A program made the position numbers and the translations under genes. The notes beneath the pieces were generated by a model. It worked only from the letters and a program-made list of their open reading frames with translations. It made no database searches and was not told where the DNA came from. From an uncultured Oscillospiraceae bacterium (GTDB lineage: Bacteria > Bacillota > Clostridia > Oscillospirales > Oscillospiraceae), in NCBI GenBank assembly GCA_947629775.1, contig CANRFA010000002.1, forward strand, positions 62,001-126,000: a DNA stretch of 64,000 bases. The letters run 5' to 3'. Positions 55,193 to 63,544 of the stretch are shown here, piece after piece (the stretch's first letter is position 1; the number at the start of each line of letters is the position of its first letter).

Positions 55193-57751
55193 TCAGCAGG
55201 TCGCGCCGCCCTTGACGGTCTTCTGCAGAACGGCGGCCTTGTCGATGGTTCCGCTGATGAGCTTCTCGTTGATGTAGTCGAAGCCCAGACGGTCCATGGT
55301 GTCCGCGAAGCGCTCGCCGGTGAGGCCCTCGTCCCGGAAGAGAAGGATGGCCTTCTCCACCACGTCCAGGATCTCCTCCTCGGAGGTGAAGATCCGGGTC
55401 AGGGGTTTGCCGTGGGCGATCTTCTTGCCCCAGCGTCCGCCAACGTAGACCCGGTAGCCGCTCTGGTACTCCTCCAGGGCGCCGAAGGGGCACTTGCCGG
55501 CGCAACGGCCGCAGTTGTTGCAGGCGTTGGGGTCGATGTGGATCTTGCCGTCGACCACCTTGGCCACTTTGATGGGACAGTTCTCCGTCACCTGGCACTT
55601 TTTGCAGCCCCGGCACTTCGTGTAGTCGATCATGGGGATTTTCTGGCCCATGATGCCCAGGTCGTTGAGGCTGGGCTTCACGCAGTTGTTGGGGCAGCCG
55701 CCCACGCAGATCTTGAACTTGTGGGGCAGGGTGACGCCGTGATATCCCACGTAGAACCGCTCGTGGATCTTCTCGCTGAGGTCGAAGGTGTCGATGAGGC
55801 CGTACTGGCAGGTGGTGCCCTTGCAGGAGACCACGGGGCGGACCAGACTGCCGGTGCCGCCGGTGGACAGGCCCCGCTCCGCCAGGAAGTCGATGAGCGG
55901 CTGGATATTGGCGTAGTGTACGCCCTGAATCTCCAGCGTCAGACGGGTGGTCAGGGTCACGGCGCCGGAACCGAACTTCTCGGCGGCCTCCGCGATGGTG
56001 CGCTGCTCTTCGGCGGAGATGAAGCCGTTGCGGGTGATGACGCGCACGTTGAAGACGTCGGGATAGCGCTTGTCCTGCAGGCAGCCCAGGCCCTTGACCC
56101 GTTTGATCTCCTCGGGAGGCAGGACGCCGCCGGCGAAGGACACTTTGACGTTGTTGACGAAGAGGCCGCCCTCCAGAGCCAGGGTATTCGTGTAGCCGAA
56201 GGCCTTCAGGCGGTTCTGGAGGAAGTAGCCCCGCTTGCCCTTGGCGCAGACCAGCAGCAGCTTGTCCTCCAGACCCAGACCGTCGATGGGACCGTTCACC
56301 TTCGCCAGATCCACCCACTTCGCGCCGGGGATGGCGGGAGCGGGGCTGACGTCGATGATCCGATAGCCTTTGGCCTTGCCGGTGACGTATTCGGCGGGGG
56401 TCACGGTCTCATAGGCGCCGCTCAGCTTGTTCTCCAGGATGTAGCAGGCCTGAACAAAGGGGTGAATGGCGGTGGAGAAGGGAGGCGCGTAGGCATAGTC
56501 CAGGGTGTTGAAGTCCTCGACCTTCGCGCCCATGGAGATTCCGGTCACGGCGATATCCACCATCTTGTCGACCGCGCCCGGGCCCAGTACCTGGATGCCC
56601 AGCAGCTGGTGAGAGTTCCGATCCGCCACCAGTTTGGTCAGGAAGGTGCCCGCGTCGGGATAGTAGTGAGCCTTGTCGTCCGTGACGCAGGTGGCGGTGA
56701 TCACGTCGTATCCCGCCGCTTTGGCCTGGGCCTCCGTGAGGCCGGTGCGGCCGGCGTTGAGATCGGCGGCCAGCTTCACGACGCCGGTACCCAGGCAGCC
56801 GCCATAGGGGGCGTCCTTACCGGTCAGATTCAGAGCCAGCAGACGGCCGGTGATGTTGGCGGTGGAGCCCATGGCGGACCACTGGCCCTGGGCGGTCAGA
56901 CGGTTGAAGACCTGCGCGCAGTCCCCCACCGCGTAGATGTCGTCCAGGTTGGTCTTCTGATACCGGTCCACCACAATGGTGCCCCGGTTCATTTCCAGGC
57001 CGATTCCGGTCAGCCATGCGGTTGCGGGCCGTACGCCGATGGCCAGAACCACCGCGTCTCCCTGGAAACTGCCCACCGTGGTGGCAACTCCGGTCGCCTT
57101 TTCGCTGCCCAGCACTTCGGTCAGGCCGGCGCCTGTGACAATACGCATGCCCTTGGCCTGAAGCTGCCGGCGGATGTAGTCCGCGACTTCTGCGTCGAAG
57201 AGGTTGGGCATGACCTGGGAGGCCATATCCACAACCGTGACCTTCAGCCCCCGGGCCATCAGGTTCTCTGCGATTTCCAGCCCGATGAAGCTGCCGCCTA
57301 CCACTACGGCGCTGCGGCATCCGCTCTCCTCCAGCGCGGCGCGAAGGGAGATGGCGTCGTCGGGGGTGCGCATGGTAAACACGCCCGGAAGGTGGACGCC
57401 CGGCACATCGGGCACGAAGGGAACTGCGCCGGTGGCGAGAATCAGCTTATCGTAAGAGACGGTCTCCCCGTTGGCGAAGGAAACGGTCTTCGCCGAGGCA
57501 TCCAGGGAAACGGCCTCCATGCCGGTCCGTACCGCCACGCCGGTCAGGCCGGTGTATTTCTCGGGGGTATTGACGATCAGGTCCTCCCGGCTTTCGATGC
57601 TCCCGCCCACATAATAGGGGAGACCGCAGCCTGCATAGGAGATGTCCGTGCTCTTCGTGTATACGGTGACGCTGGCGCTTCGGTCCTCACGCATCAGTTT
57701 CGCGGCGGCCTTGGTGCCGGCGGCGACGCCGCCAATGACAACAACGTTCAT
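55193..57751 (-). CDS. CoA-disulfide-reductase-like FAD oxidoreductase / rhodanese / siroheme nitrite-sulfite reductase fusion (852 aa)
   Basis: MNVVVIGGVAAGTKAAAKLMRED...SYAGCGLPYYVGGS (CoADR Cys); YRIIDVSPAPAIPGAKWVDLAKVNG...LLLVCAKGKRGYFLQNRL (rhodanese-like); SCKGTTCQYG, ICVGGCPNNCVKPSLNDLG, CRGCKKCQVTENCP, CNNCGRCAGKCPFGALEEY. Confidence 0.88.
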   Translation of the reverse strand: MNVVVIGGVAAGTKAAAKLMREDRSASVTVYTKSTDISYAGCGLPYYVGGSIESREDLIVNTPEKYTGLTGVAVRTGMEAVSLDASAKTVSFANGETVSYDKLILATGAVPFVPDVPGVHLPGVFTMRTPDDAISLRAALEESGCRSAVVVGGSFIGLEIAENLMARGLKVTVVDMASQVMPNLFDAEVADYIRRQLQAKGMRIVTGAGLTEVLGSEKATGVATTVGSFQGDAVVLAIGVRPATAWLTGIGLEMNRGTIVVDRYQKTNLDDIYAVGDCAQVFNRLTAQGQWSAMGSTANITGRLLALNLTGKDAPYGGCLGTGVVKLAADLNAGRTGLTEAQAKAAGYDVITATCVTDDKAHYYPDAGTFLTKLVADRNSHQLLGIQVLGPGAVDKMVDIAVTGISMGAKVEDFNTLDYAYAPPFSTAIHPFVQACYILENKLSGAYETVTPAEYVTGKAKGYRIIDVSPAPAIPGAKWVDLAKVNGPIDGLGLEDKLLLVCAKGKRGYFLQNRLKAFGYTNTLALEGGLFVNNVKVSFAGGVLPPEEIKRVKGLGCLQDKRYPDVFNVRVITRNGFISAEEQRTIAEAAEKFGSGAVTLTTRLTLEIQGVHYANIQPLIDFLAERGLSTGGTGSLVRPVVSCKGTTCQYGLIDTFDLSEKIHERFYVGYHGVTLPHKFKICVGGCPNNCVKPSLNDLGIMGQKIPMIDYTKCRGCKKCQVTENCPIKVAKVVDGKIHIDPNACNNCGRCAGKCPFGALEEYQSGYRVYVGGRWGKKIAHGKPLTRIFTSEEEILDVVEKAILLFRDEGLTGERFADTMDRLGFDYINEKLISGTIDKAAVLQKTVKGGATC

Positions 57752-57817
57752 ATAACTGCTCCTTTCTGGTGAGGTTCTGGATTTCCCTCCATCTGCCTTG
57801 ATTCTATTCCTCTTACA

Positions 57818-57867
57818 TGATAAAATCAACTTAAATGTTTTTATAACCTGATAAGGAAAACTTATCA
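57818..57867. promoter_or_regulatory. Candidate LysR operator region between fusion gene and lysR
   Basis: TGATAAGgaaaaCTTATCA (57849-57867) and TGATaaaATCA (57818-57828). Confidence 0.55.
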
Positions 57868-57886
57868 CAATGAGGAGGAAACCGGC

Positions 57887-58771
57887 ATGCTGGACCAACG
57901 GATCGACGCCTTCCTGACGCTCTGCGACTGCATGAACTACCGGCGGGCGGCGGAGGAGTGCCACCTCTCTCAGCCCGCGGTGACGCAGCAGATTCAGTCC
58001 CTCGAGCGGCTTTACGGATGCAGGCTGTTCTCGTACGAGAACCACAGGCTGAAAAAGACGGACGAGGGCCTGATTCTGGAGAAGTACGCCAGAGCGGCGC
58101 GGACCCAGGAGCGGGCCCTGCGGGAAAAGCTGACGGACCGGAAGATCAGCACCCTGCGGGTGGGAGCGACCAAGACCATTGGGGACTACTTTCTGGAGGA
58201 CTACATCTGCCGGTACCTGCAGGACGAGCGGAATGCGCTGACCCTCATCGTGGACAACACGGAACATCTGCTGCACTCTCTGCGGGAGAACGAACTGGAT
58301 TTCGCGGTGATCGAGGGCTTTTTCGACAAGGACAGCTTTGACAGTATCCTGCTGCGCCGGGAGCCATTTGTGGGCATCTGCCGGAAGGATCACCCCTTCG
58401 CGGGCCGGGAGGTTACCATAAGCGAACTGCTGCAGGAGACTGTCATCCACCGGGAGGCCGGCTCCGGGACCCGCGCCATCCTGGAGCGGGAACTGAGCGG
58501 CTACAACGAGTCGCTGCAGCGGTTTCAGCGGCACATCTGCATCTCCAGCTTCCGGCTGATCCTGGATCTGGTGCGGAAGGGCTATGGAATCTCATTCGTC
58601 TACAAGATTCTGGCGGATTCGGACCCGGAGCTGGCCAGATTCACGCTCCAGGGGGAGACCGTGGTGCGGGAGTTCAACATCGTCTTCCTGAAGTATGCGG
58701 ATATGCGGGATAAGGTGGCCTCCCTGTTCCGCCCGGAAGGGGAGCAGCCGGTCGAAGGTTCTGCTGTCTGA
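57887..58771 (+). CDS. LysR family regulator
   Basis: MLDQRIDAFLTLCDCMNYRRAAEECHLSQPAVTQQIQSLERLYGCRLFSYENHRLKKTDEG. Confidence 0.94.
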   Translation: MLDQRIDAFLTLCDCMNYRRAAEECHLSQPAVTQQIQSLERLYGCRLFSYENHRLKKTDEGLILEKYARAARTQERALREKLTDRKISTLRVGATKTIGDYFLEDYICRYLQDERNALTLIVDNTEHLLHSLRENELDFAVIEGFFDKDSFDSILLRREPFVGICRKDHPFAGREVTISELLQETVIHREAGSGTRAILERELSGYNESLQRFQRHICISSFRLILDLVRKGYGISFVYKILADSDPELARFTLQGETVVREFNIVFLKYADMRDKVASLFRPEGEQPVEGSAV

Positions 58772-59011
58772 GCCTTTCGAGGCAGGCCGGAGGTCCGCAG
58801 CATGGCGCGGAGAAACCGCCAGATCGGTAGAGGGGAAGTCAGAGCCATCTATGATGGTTGTTATGAAGGTACGCCCTGCCCTGGAGCGAGGAGCACAGGT
58901 CAGGGGCGCGCAGAAAGGGCTGGTGCACGAGGAGGGAAAACCGGGAAATCGGATACCTGGCCTTCCTGATTCACTCCGCTTCACCACCCGGATTCCCCAT
59001 ATCAGGAAAAA

Positions 59012-59038
59012 CGCCCACAGGGAGAGATCCCGTGGGCG
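59012..59038 (-). terminator. Intrinsic terminator (minus-strand T-run)
   Basis: cgcccacaggg-agagat-cccgtgggcg with TTTTT on minus strand. Confidence 0.65.
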
Positions 59039-59059
59039 ATTCCTGTTCCTGTCTGTGTG

Positions 59060-59205
59060 CATCCCTGATCTGCTCTGGAGCGGGAAGCTAAGCCCGCCGG
59101 CCCCCCGTTTCCGAGGATCCGGCCCCTGGACGCAGTCCGGCAACGGGTGAGAGAACAGGGCCTCGGGCTGGCGGGTCTCAGAGGGCTGGAAGAGGAATCC
59201 GTCTG
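59060..59205 (-). ncRNA. Candidate structured non-coding RNA (unclassified)
   Basis: Long nested pairings: ctctg...cagag, agcccgccggccc...gggctggcgggt, ccgtt...aacgg, inner ctggac-gca-gtccgg; terminator just downstream on minus strand; no plausible CDS. Confidence 0.35.
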
Positions 59206-59430
59206 TGCCAGATGAACCGCCTCCGTACTTTGTCGCGTCCCTTCCGATACCCGAACGGCATGGGAAGACCCACACAGGAGGCTCTGTACAGAAGAATGGA
59301 TTCCCTCTAGCCCTGGGACGAGGGGCGGATTGCTTCCACGCAGGTCTGAACCCCTGTTGCCTCCCTGCGGAAGACCCTTGGGATTGCCGGATTTCTGCGG
59401 TAATGCAGGGCAGCGCCGCAGGTGGAGCGC

Positions 59431-59835
59431 TCAGTTGTGGCAGGAGTGCCCGCCGCAGGAGTGTTCTCCGCAGCCGTGGCCGCCCTCGCCGTGCGTATGG
59501 TCGTGGTGGTCGCAGTGCACGTCGGGGTCATAGCTCAGCGTGCCGGCGAGGAACGCAGCTACAGCAGCGTCAGCTTCGCCCTGCACGCCGCCGCAGAGCC
59601 GGATGCCCGCTTCGGCCAGGGCCATCTGCGCCCCGCCCCCGATGCCCCCGCAAAGCAGCGTGTCCACGCCATGGGCGGCCAGCAGCAGGACAAGCGCTCC
59701 GTGGCCGTGGCCGGCTGTGGGAACGACCTGAGAGGAGACGATGCTTCCGTTCTCCGTCTCGTAGATGGTGAACTGCGCGGTATGGCCGAAATGCTGGAAG
59801 ACCATGCCGTTCTCGGTGGGAACTGCAATTTTCAT
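59431..59835 (-). CDS. NifX/NafY-like (dinitrogenase iron-molybdenum cofactor) family protein with His/Cys-rich tail
   Basis: MKIAVPTENGMVFQHFGHTAQFTIYETENG...LCGGIGGGAQMALAEAGI...HCDHHDHTHGEGGHGCGEHSCGGHSCHN. Confidence 0.9.
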   Translation of the reverse strand: MKIAVPTENGMVFQHFGHTAQFTIYETENGSIVSSQVVPTAGHGHGALVLLLAAHGVDTLLCGGIGGGAQMALAEAGIRLCGGVQGEADAAVAAFLAGTLSYDPDVHCDHHDHTHGEGGHGCGEHSCGGHSCHN

Positions 59836-60281
59836 ATGGATTCCTCCGGATTGATGGTCAGGCCCGCTTTCAGGCGGTACCTGTCGATAATATCCTGCAG
59901 GGTGATGGCGCGCATGCGCTCCTCCGCAGCCTGTTGGACTTCGTCGTAAAAGTCCCGCAGGGCCAGCTGGATGTTGACCCCTACCCCGCAGTCGGGATTG
60001 GTGTGGGTATCCTGGTGCAGAATGGGCTTCTCCCCCTCGATGGCCCGGTACACATCCAGCAGAGAAATGTCGTCGGGCTCTCTGGCCAGAGCGGGGCGGG
60101 GGTGTCCCTTTACGGTGTCGGTCAGGCCGGCCTTTCGCAGGGCGGACATCAGCTGCCTGACATAGGCGGGGTTGGTCCGGATGCTTTCGGCGATCCGCTC
60201 ACTGGTGAGGGCAACCCCCGGATGGAGCGCGAGAAAGGCCAGCACATGGACCGCGTCGCTGAGTCTGGTGGAGTATTTCAT
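59832..60281 (-). CDS. Rrf2 family regulator
   Basis: MKYSTRLSDAVHVLAFLALHPGVALTSERIAESIRTNPAYVRQLMSALRKAGL; ATGA overlap with NifX-like gene. Confidence 0.9.
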   Translation of the reverse strand: MKYSTRLSDAVHVLAFLALHPGVALTSERIAESIRTNPAYVRQLMSALRKAGLTDTVKGHPRPALAREPDDISLLDVYRAIEGEKPILHQDTHTNPDCGVGVNIQLALRDFYDEVQQAAEERMRAITLQDIIDRYRLKAGLTINPEESI

Positions 60282-60326
60282 GGTCGTCCCCCGTTCGTTC
60301 AGGATGTGTTTTTTCGCGGCACCCGG

Positions 60327-60355
60327 TTGACAGGGGCGCGAGGGTGTGGTATTCT
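60327..60355 (+). promoter_or_regulatory. Promoter of sirtuin pair
   Basis: TTGACA-N17-TATTCT. Confidence 0.65.
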
Positions 60356-60402
60356 TCTCGCTGTAATTTAAAAACTAACAGCAGAGGAAAGGCGGGATTG
60401 CT

Positions 60403-61380
60403 GTGAGTTACTACGACAACCTGGTCATGCAGGCGCAGATGAAGTATTCTCTGTACTATGACACCTATGCCTCGGGAGGTACGCCCTATCGGCTGTCCAC
60501 CAGGCCGCCGCAGCCCTACACGGAGCAGATTCAGCGGCTGGTGGAGGAGATTGCCACGGCGGATTTCGTGCTTGTGGGCGGGGCCTCCGGTCTGTCCGCT
60601 GCGGGAGGCGGCGATTTCTACTACGAGGACAATGCGTCCTTCCGGAAGTATTTCAGGAAGTATGCCCGAAAGTATCACTTCCAGGGCGCATTTGCCGGTA
60701 TGATGCACCGTTGGGAGACCCGGGAGGAATTCTGGGGCTATCTGGCTACCTTCCTTCACACAACCCAGACCGCGCCCATCCGCAGGCCCTATCTGGATCT
60801 GGATACGCTCCTCAAGGGGAAGGACTTCTTTGTCCTTACGACCAACCAGGATACCCAGTTCGTCAAGCTCTATCCGGAGGCGAAGGTAGCGGAGATCCAG
60901 GGGGACCACCGCTTCTTCCAGTGCGCGGCCTGCTGCACGGACGACACCTGGGACGCGGTTGAGCCGGTGCGGGCGATGATCGAGGCGATGGGAGAGGGGA
61001 CCGCCGTTCCCCGGGATATGGTGCCGCGCTGCCCGCACTGCGGAGGCGAGGCGTTTCCGTGGGTGCGTGGCTACGGCAACTTCCTGCAGGGGAAGAAGTA
61101 TGAGGAGCAGTACGAAAAGGTCTCCCGGAGCATCCTGGCCCACAAGGGGGAACGGATCCTCTTCCTGGAGCTGGGAGTGGGCCGGCTGACGCCCATGTTC
61201 ATCCAGGAGCCCTTCTGGAATCTGACGCTGGCGTTTCCCCAGACCCGGTATATCGCCGTCAATGACCGGTATTCCTATCTGCCGGCCCAGATCGAGGACA
61301 GAGGCATGGTGATCAAAGCCGACATCGCGACCGTGCTGCGGGATGCGGTTGCGGTAAAACAGAAGGAGGAAATGGCATGA
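60403..61380 (+). CDS. SirTM-like sirtuin 1
   Basis: DFVLVGGASGLSAAGGGDFYYEDNASFRKYFRKYARKYHF...KDFFVLTTNQDTQF...EIQGDHRFFQC, CPHCGGEAFPW. Confidence 0.82.
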   Translation: MSYYDNLVMQAQMKYSLYYDTYASGGTPYRLSTRPPQPYTEQIQRLVEEIATADFVLVGGASGLSAAGGGDFYYEDNASFRKYFRKYARKYHFQGAFAGMMHRWETREEFWGYLATFLHTTQTAPIRRPYLDLDTLLKGKDFFVLTTNQDTQFVKLYPEAKVAEIQGDHRFFQCAACCTDDTWDAVEPVRAMIEAMGEGTAVPRDMVPRCPHCGGEAFPWVRGYGNFLQGKKYEEQYEKVSRSILAHKGERILFLELGVGRLTPMFIQEPFWNLTLAFPQTRYIAVNDRYSYLPAQIEDRGMVIKADIATVLRDAVAVKQKEEMA

Positions 61381-62207
61381 ACCTGGAACCTGTTGCGGCA
61401 AAGATAAAGGAAGCGGACGCCGTGCTGATCGGAGCCAGCAATGGACTGTCCATCACGGAAGGGCTCCACCTGTTTGCGGACAACGCGGCCTTTCAGGCGC
61501 TGTTTGGGGACTTCAGGCAGAAATACGGTCTGCGGTGCATCCTGCAGGGAGCCGCGGCCCGCTGGCCCAGCGAGGAGGAGAAGTGGGCCTTCTGGAGCCG
61601 CCTCATTCATCACTACTGCGGAACGTATCAGCCCACGCAGGTCATGAAGGACCTGCGGGCGATTGTGGGCGGGAAGGACTGCTTCGTCCTTACCTCCAAC
61701 GGAGAGGGCCACTTTGAGATGAGCGGCTTTGATCCGGAGAAGATCTATGAGATCGAGGGAAACTGGCTGACCATGCAGTGCGCCGCTGCCTGCCATGATA
61801 CCCTCTATCCCACCCTGGAACTGGCGGAAACGCTGGTATCAGCGGAGCGGGATGGCAGGATCCCTGTGGAGCTGGTGCCCCGCTGTCCCCGATGCGGCGG
61901 ACCCATGTGCATCCACATGGTGGGAGAGAATTTTCTCCCGGACGATGACGCCCGGATGCGGCTGGAATCGTTCTTTTCCCGGTATCACGGTAAGAAGCTG
62001 CTCATCCTGGAATTGGGGATTGGCTGGCGCAACCGCCTGATCAAGGCCCCGCTGATGCGTCTGACTGCCCGGGAACCCCAGGCGACCTACGTGACCATCA
62101 ACCTGGGGGAGGTTTACATTGCCCCGGACATCCAGGAGAAGTCCTTCGGGCTGGACGGTCCGCTCAGCGAAGTGCTGTCCGCTCTGCGGAAGGCCTGCGG
62201 GGTTTAA
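61377..62207 (+). CDS. SirTM-like sirtuin 2
   Basis: ATGA overlap; DAVLIGASNGLSITEGLHLFADNAAFQALFGDFRQKYGL...WAFWSRLIHHYC...CFVLTSNGEGHFEMSGFDPEKIYEIEGNWLTMQC. Confidence 0.82.
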   Translation: MNLEPVAAKIKEADAVLIGASNGLSITEGLHLFADNAAFQALFGDFRQKYGLRCILQGAAARWPSEEEKWAFWSRLIHHYCGTYQPTQVMKDLRAIVGGKDCFVLTSNGEGHFEMSGFDPEKIYEIEGNWLTMQCAAACHDTLYPTLELAETLVSAERDGRIPVELVPRCPRCGGPMCIHMVGENFLPDDDARMRLESFFSRYHGKKLLILELGIGWRNRLIKAPLMRLTAREPQATYVTINLGEVYIAPDIQEKSFGLDGPLSEVLSALRKACGV

Positions 62208-62467
62208 GCGGCCGGGGGTCCGCTGTGTAAAACTGCGGGATCCGGCGGCAGTCAATGGGTTTCGGACCAATGCGGAAGGTTCCTGTGTCTCTCCCTGGGA
62301 CATGGGACCTTCCGCTGCGTGTTTCCTGTTGCATCCGGATTCTCACCGCAGCAGGAACGACAGATTCCGGACGCAGAAAGGAACCGGTTTGCTGAGCTTG
62401 CGCACAGATTACGGCCCGCAGATCAGAGCCTGTGGCACGGTCCCCGGGAGAACCCGGGGAAAAAGAA

Positions 62468-62504
62468 ATCCGAACCTGTCTTCCGGAGAGCACGGGTTCG
62501 GATT
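62468..62504 (-). terminator. Terminator downstream of tRNA-Leu
   Basis: atccgaacctgt...acgggttcggat, T-run (TTTCTTTT) on minus strand. Confidence 0.75.
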
Positions 62505-62509
62505 CTGTA

Positions 62510-62594
62510 TGGTACGGGTAGTGGGGGTCGAACCCACACGGATCGCTCCACAGGAACCTAAATCCTGCGCGTCTGCCAATTCCGCCATACCCGC
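62510..62594 (-). tRNA. tRNA-Leu (anticodon UAG)
   Basis: Minus strand GCGGGTATGGCGGAATTGGCAGACGCGCAGGATTTAGGTTCCTGTGGAGCGATCCGTGTGGGTTCGACCCCCACTACCCGTACCA; anticodon loop TT-TAG-GT, CCA encoded. Confidence 0.97.
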
Positions 62595-62597
62595 GTA

Positions 62598-62918
62598 TCA
62601 GGTTGTTTCTTCTCCGGGATTCCACCGGAACTGTTCCAGGTCCACCGTGCCATCCAGATGGAAGAGAACGCCTTCCGCCTCCAGCAGGGCCCGCTGGGTT
62701 CCCGGCGCGAAGGTGTCAAAGGCGGTCTTGGTGCCGCCGAAACGGTCCACCACCCGGTGGCAGGGAACAGAAGGGTCCGTGCAGGCCGCCATGGCGGAGC
62801 CCACAATCCGGGAAGCGCGAGGGGAGCCGGCCAGCAGGGCCAGCTGTCCATAGGTGGCTACCCTTCCCTCCGGAATCTGACGGACAAGAGCCCAGACCCG
62901 CCGGTAGAAACTGTCCAT
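62598..62918 (-). CDS. MGMT-family (Ogt/ATL) DNA methyltransferase-like protein
   Basis: VRQIPEGRVATYGQLALLAGSPRASRIVGSAMAAC...VPCHRVVDRFGG. Confidence 0.93.
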   Translation of the reverse strand: MDSFYRRVWALVRQIPEGRVATYGQLALLAGSPRASRIVGSAMAACTDPSVPCHRVVDRFGGTKTAFDTFAPGTQRALLEAEGVLFHLDGTVDLEQFRWNPGEETT

Positions 62919-63258
62919 CCTGTCTGTCCCCCGATTCCGCCCCGGGAAGGGTCCGCAAAAACCGCAGGGAGTATTCTAGCATCCGGGCGGGAGCTTGTCA
63001 AGCCGGGATTTGCAGAAATGCGGATTTTCGCAAAGCGGCAGGAAGAAGCCGGTTCTCCTGGAGCGGGAAGGAGCGAGCGCACCGGGCAGGGGCCGGGAGC
63101 GTGACCTGGGGGGAGCCGGCAGAGTGCGGGGAACGGAATTTCGGGAAGGAGCCTGCCGCTGAACCGGAACGTTCTGCAGGTCCGGAGAACGCTGCGGCCA
63201 TTTGGCCTCCGTATGGTTCACGGCGTTTGGGGGCATACTGCCCCCGGAGGTGAAGACA

Positions 63259-63447
63259 ATGGACGCAATGGATCTTCCTTTGGGATTCAGCATGGCGCTG
63301 GCCATGAACAGCTCTGCCAGGCGGGCCTTCGAATCCCTGACGGACGAAGAGAAGCGGCAGGTGCTGGAGCGTACCCACGGGGTGCGCTCCAAAGAGGAGA
63401 TGCGGGGCCTGGTGAACAGTCTGCTGGGCCCGGAAGGCCTGTTCTGA
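63259..63447 (+). CDS. Small conserved-type hypothetical protein (62 aa)
   Basis: MDAMDLPLGFSMALAMNSSARRAFESLTDEEKRQVLERTHGVRSKEEMRGLVNSLLGPEGLF. Confidence 0.7.
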   Translation: MDAMDLPLGFSMALAMNSSARRAFESLTDEEKRQVLERTHGVRSKEEMRGLVNSLLGPEGLF

Positions 63448-63544
63448 ACAGGAAGAGCGGGAGAGAAAATCCCCTGCCGGAACGGAAAGAGCTCCCCTTC
63501 GCGGAATGCGCCGCGGCGGGGAGCTCTCTGCGTATGGGGAAAGG

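Noticed and set aside
54842-57772. 976-aa plus-strand ORF
   Set aside because: Antisense of the siroheme fusion protein, which has clear cysteine motifs.
58592-59275. 227-aa minus ORF overlapping lysR and the intergenic region
   Set aside because: Overlaps the well-supported LysR gene and crosses a terminator; poor composition.
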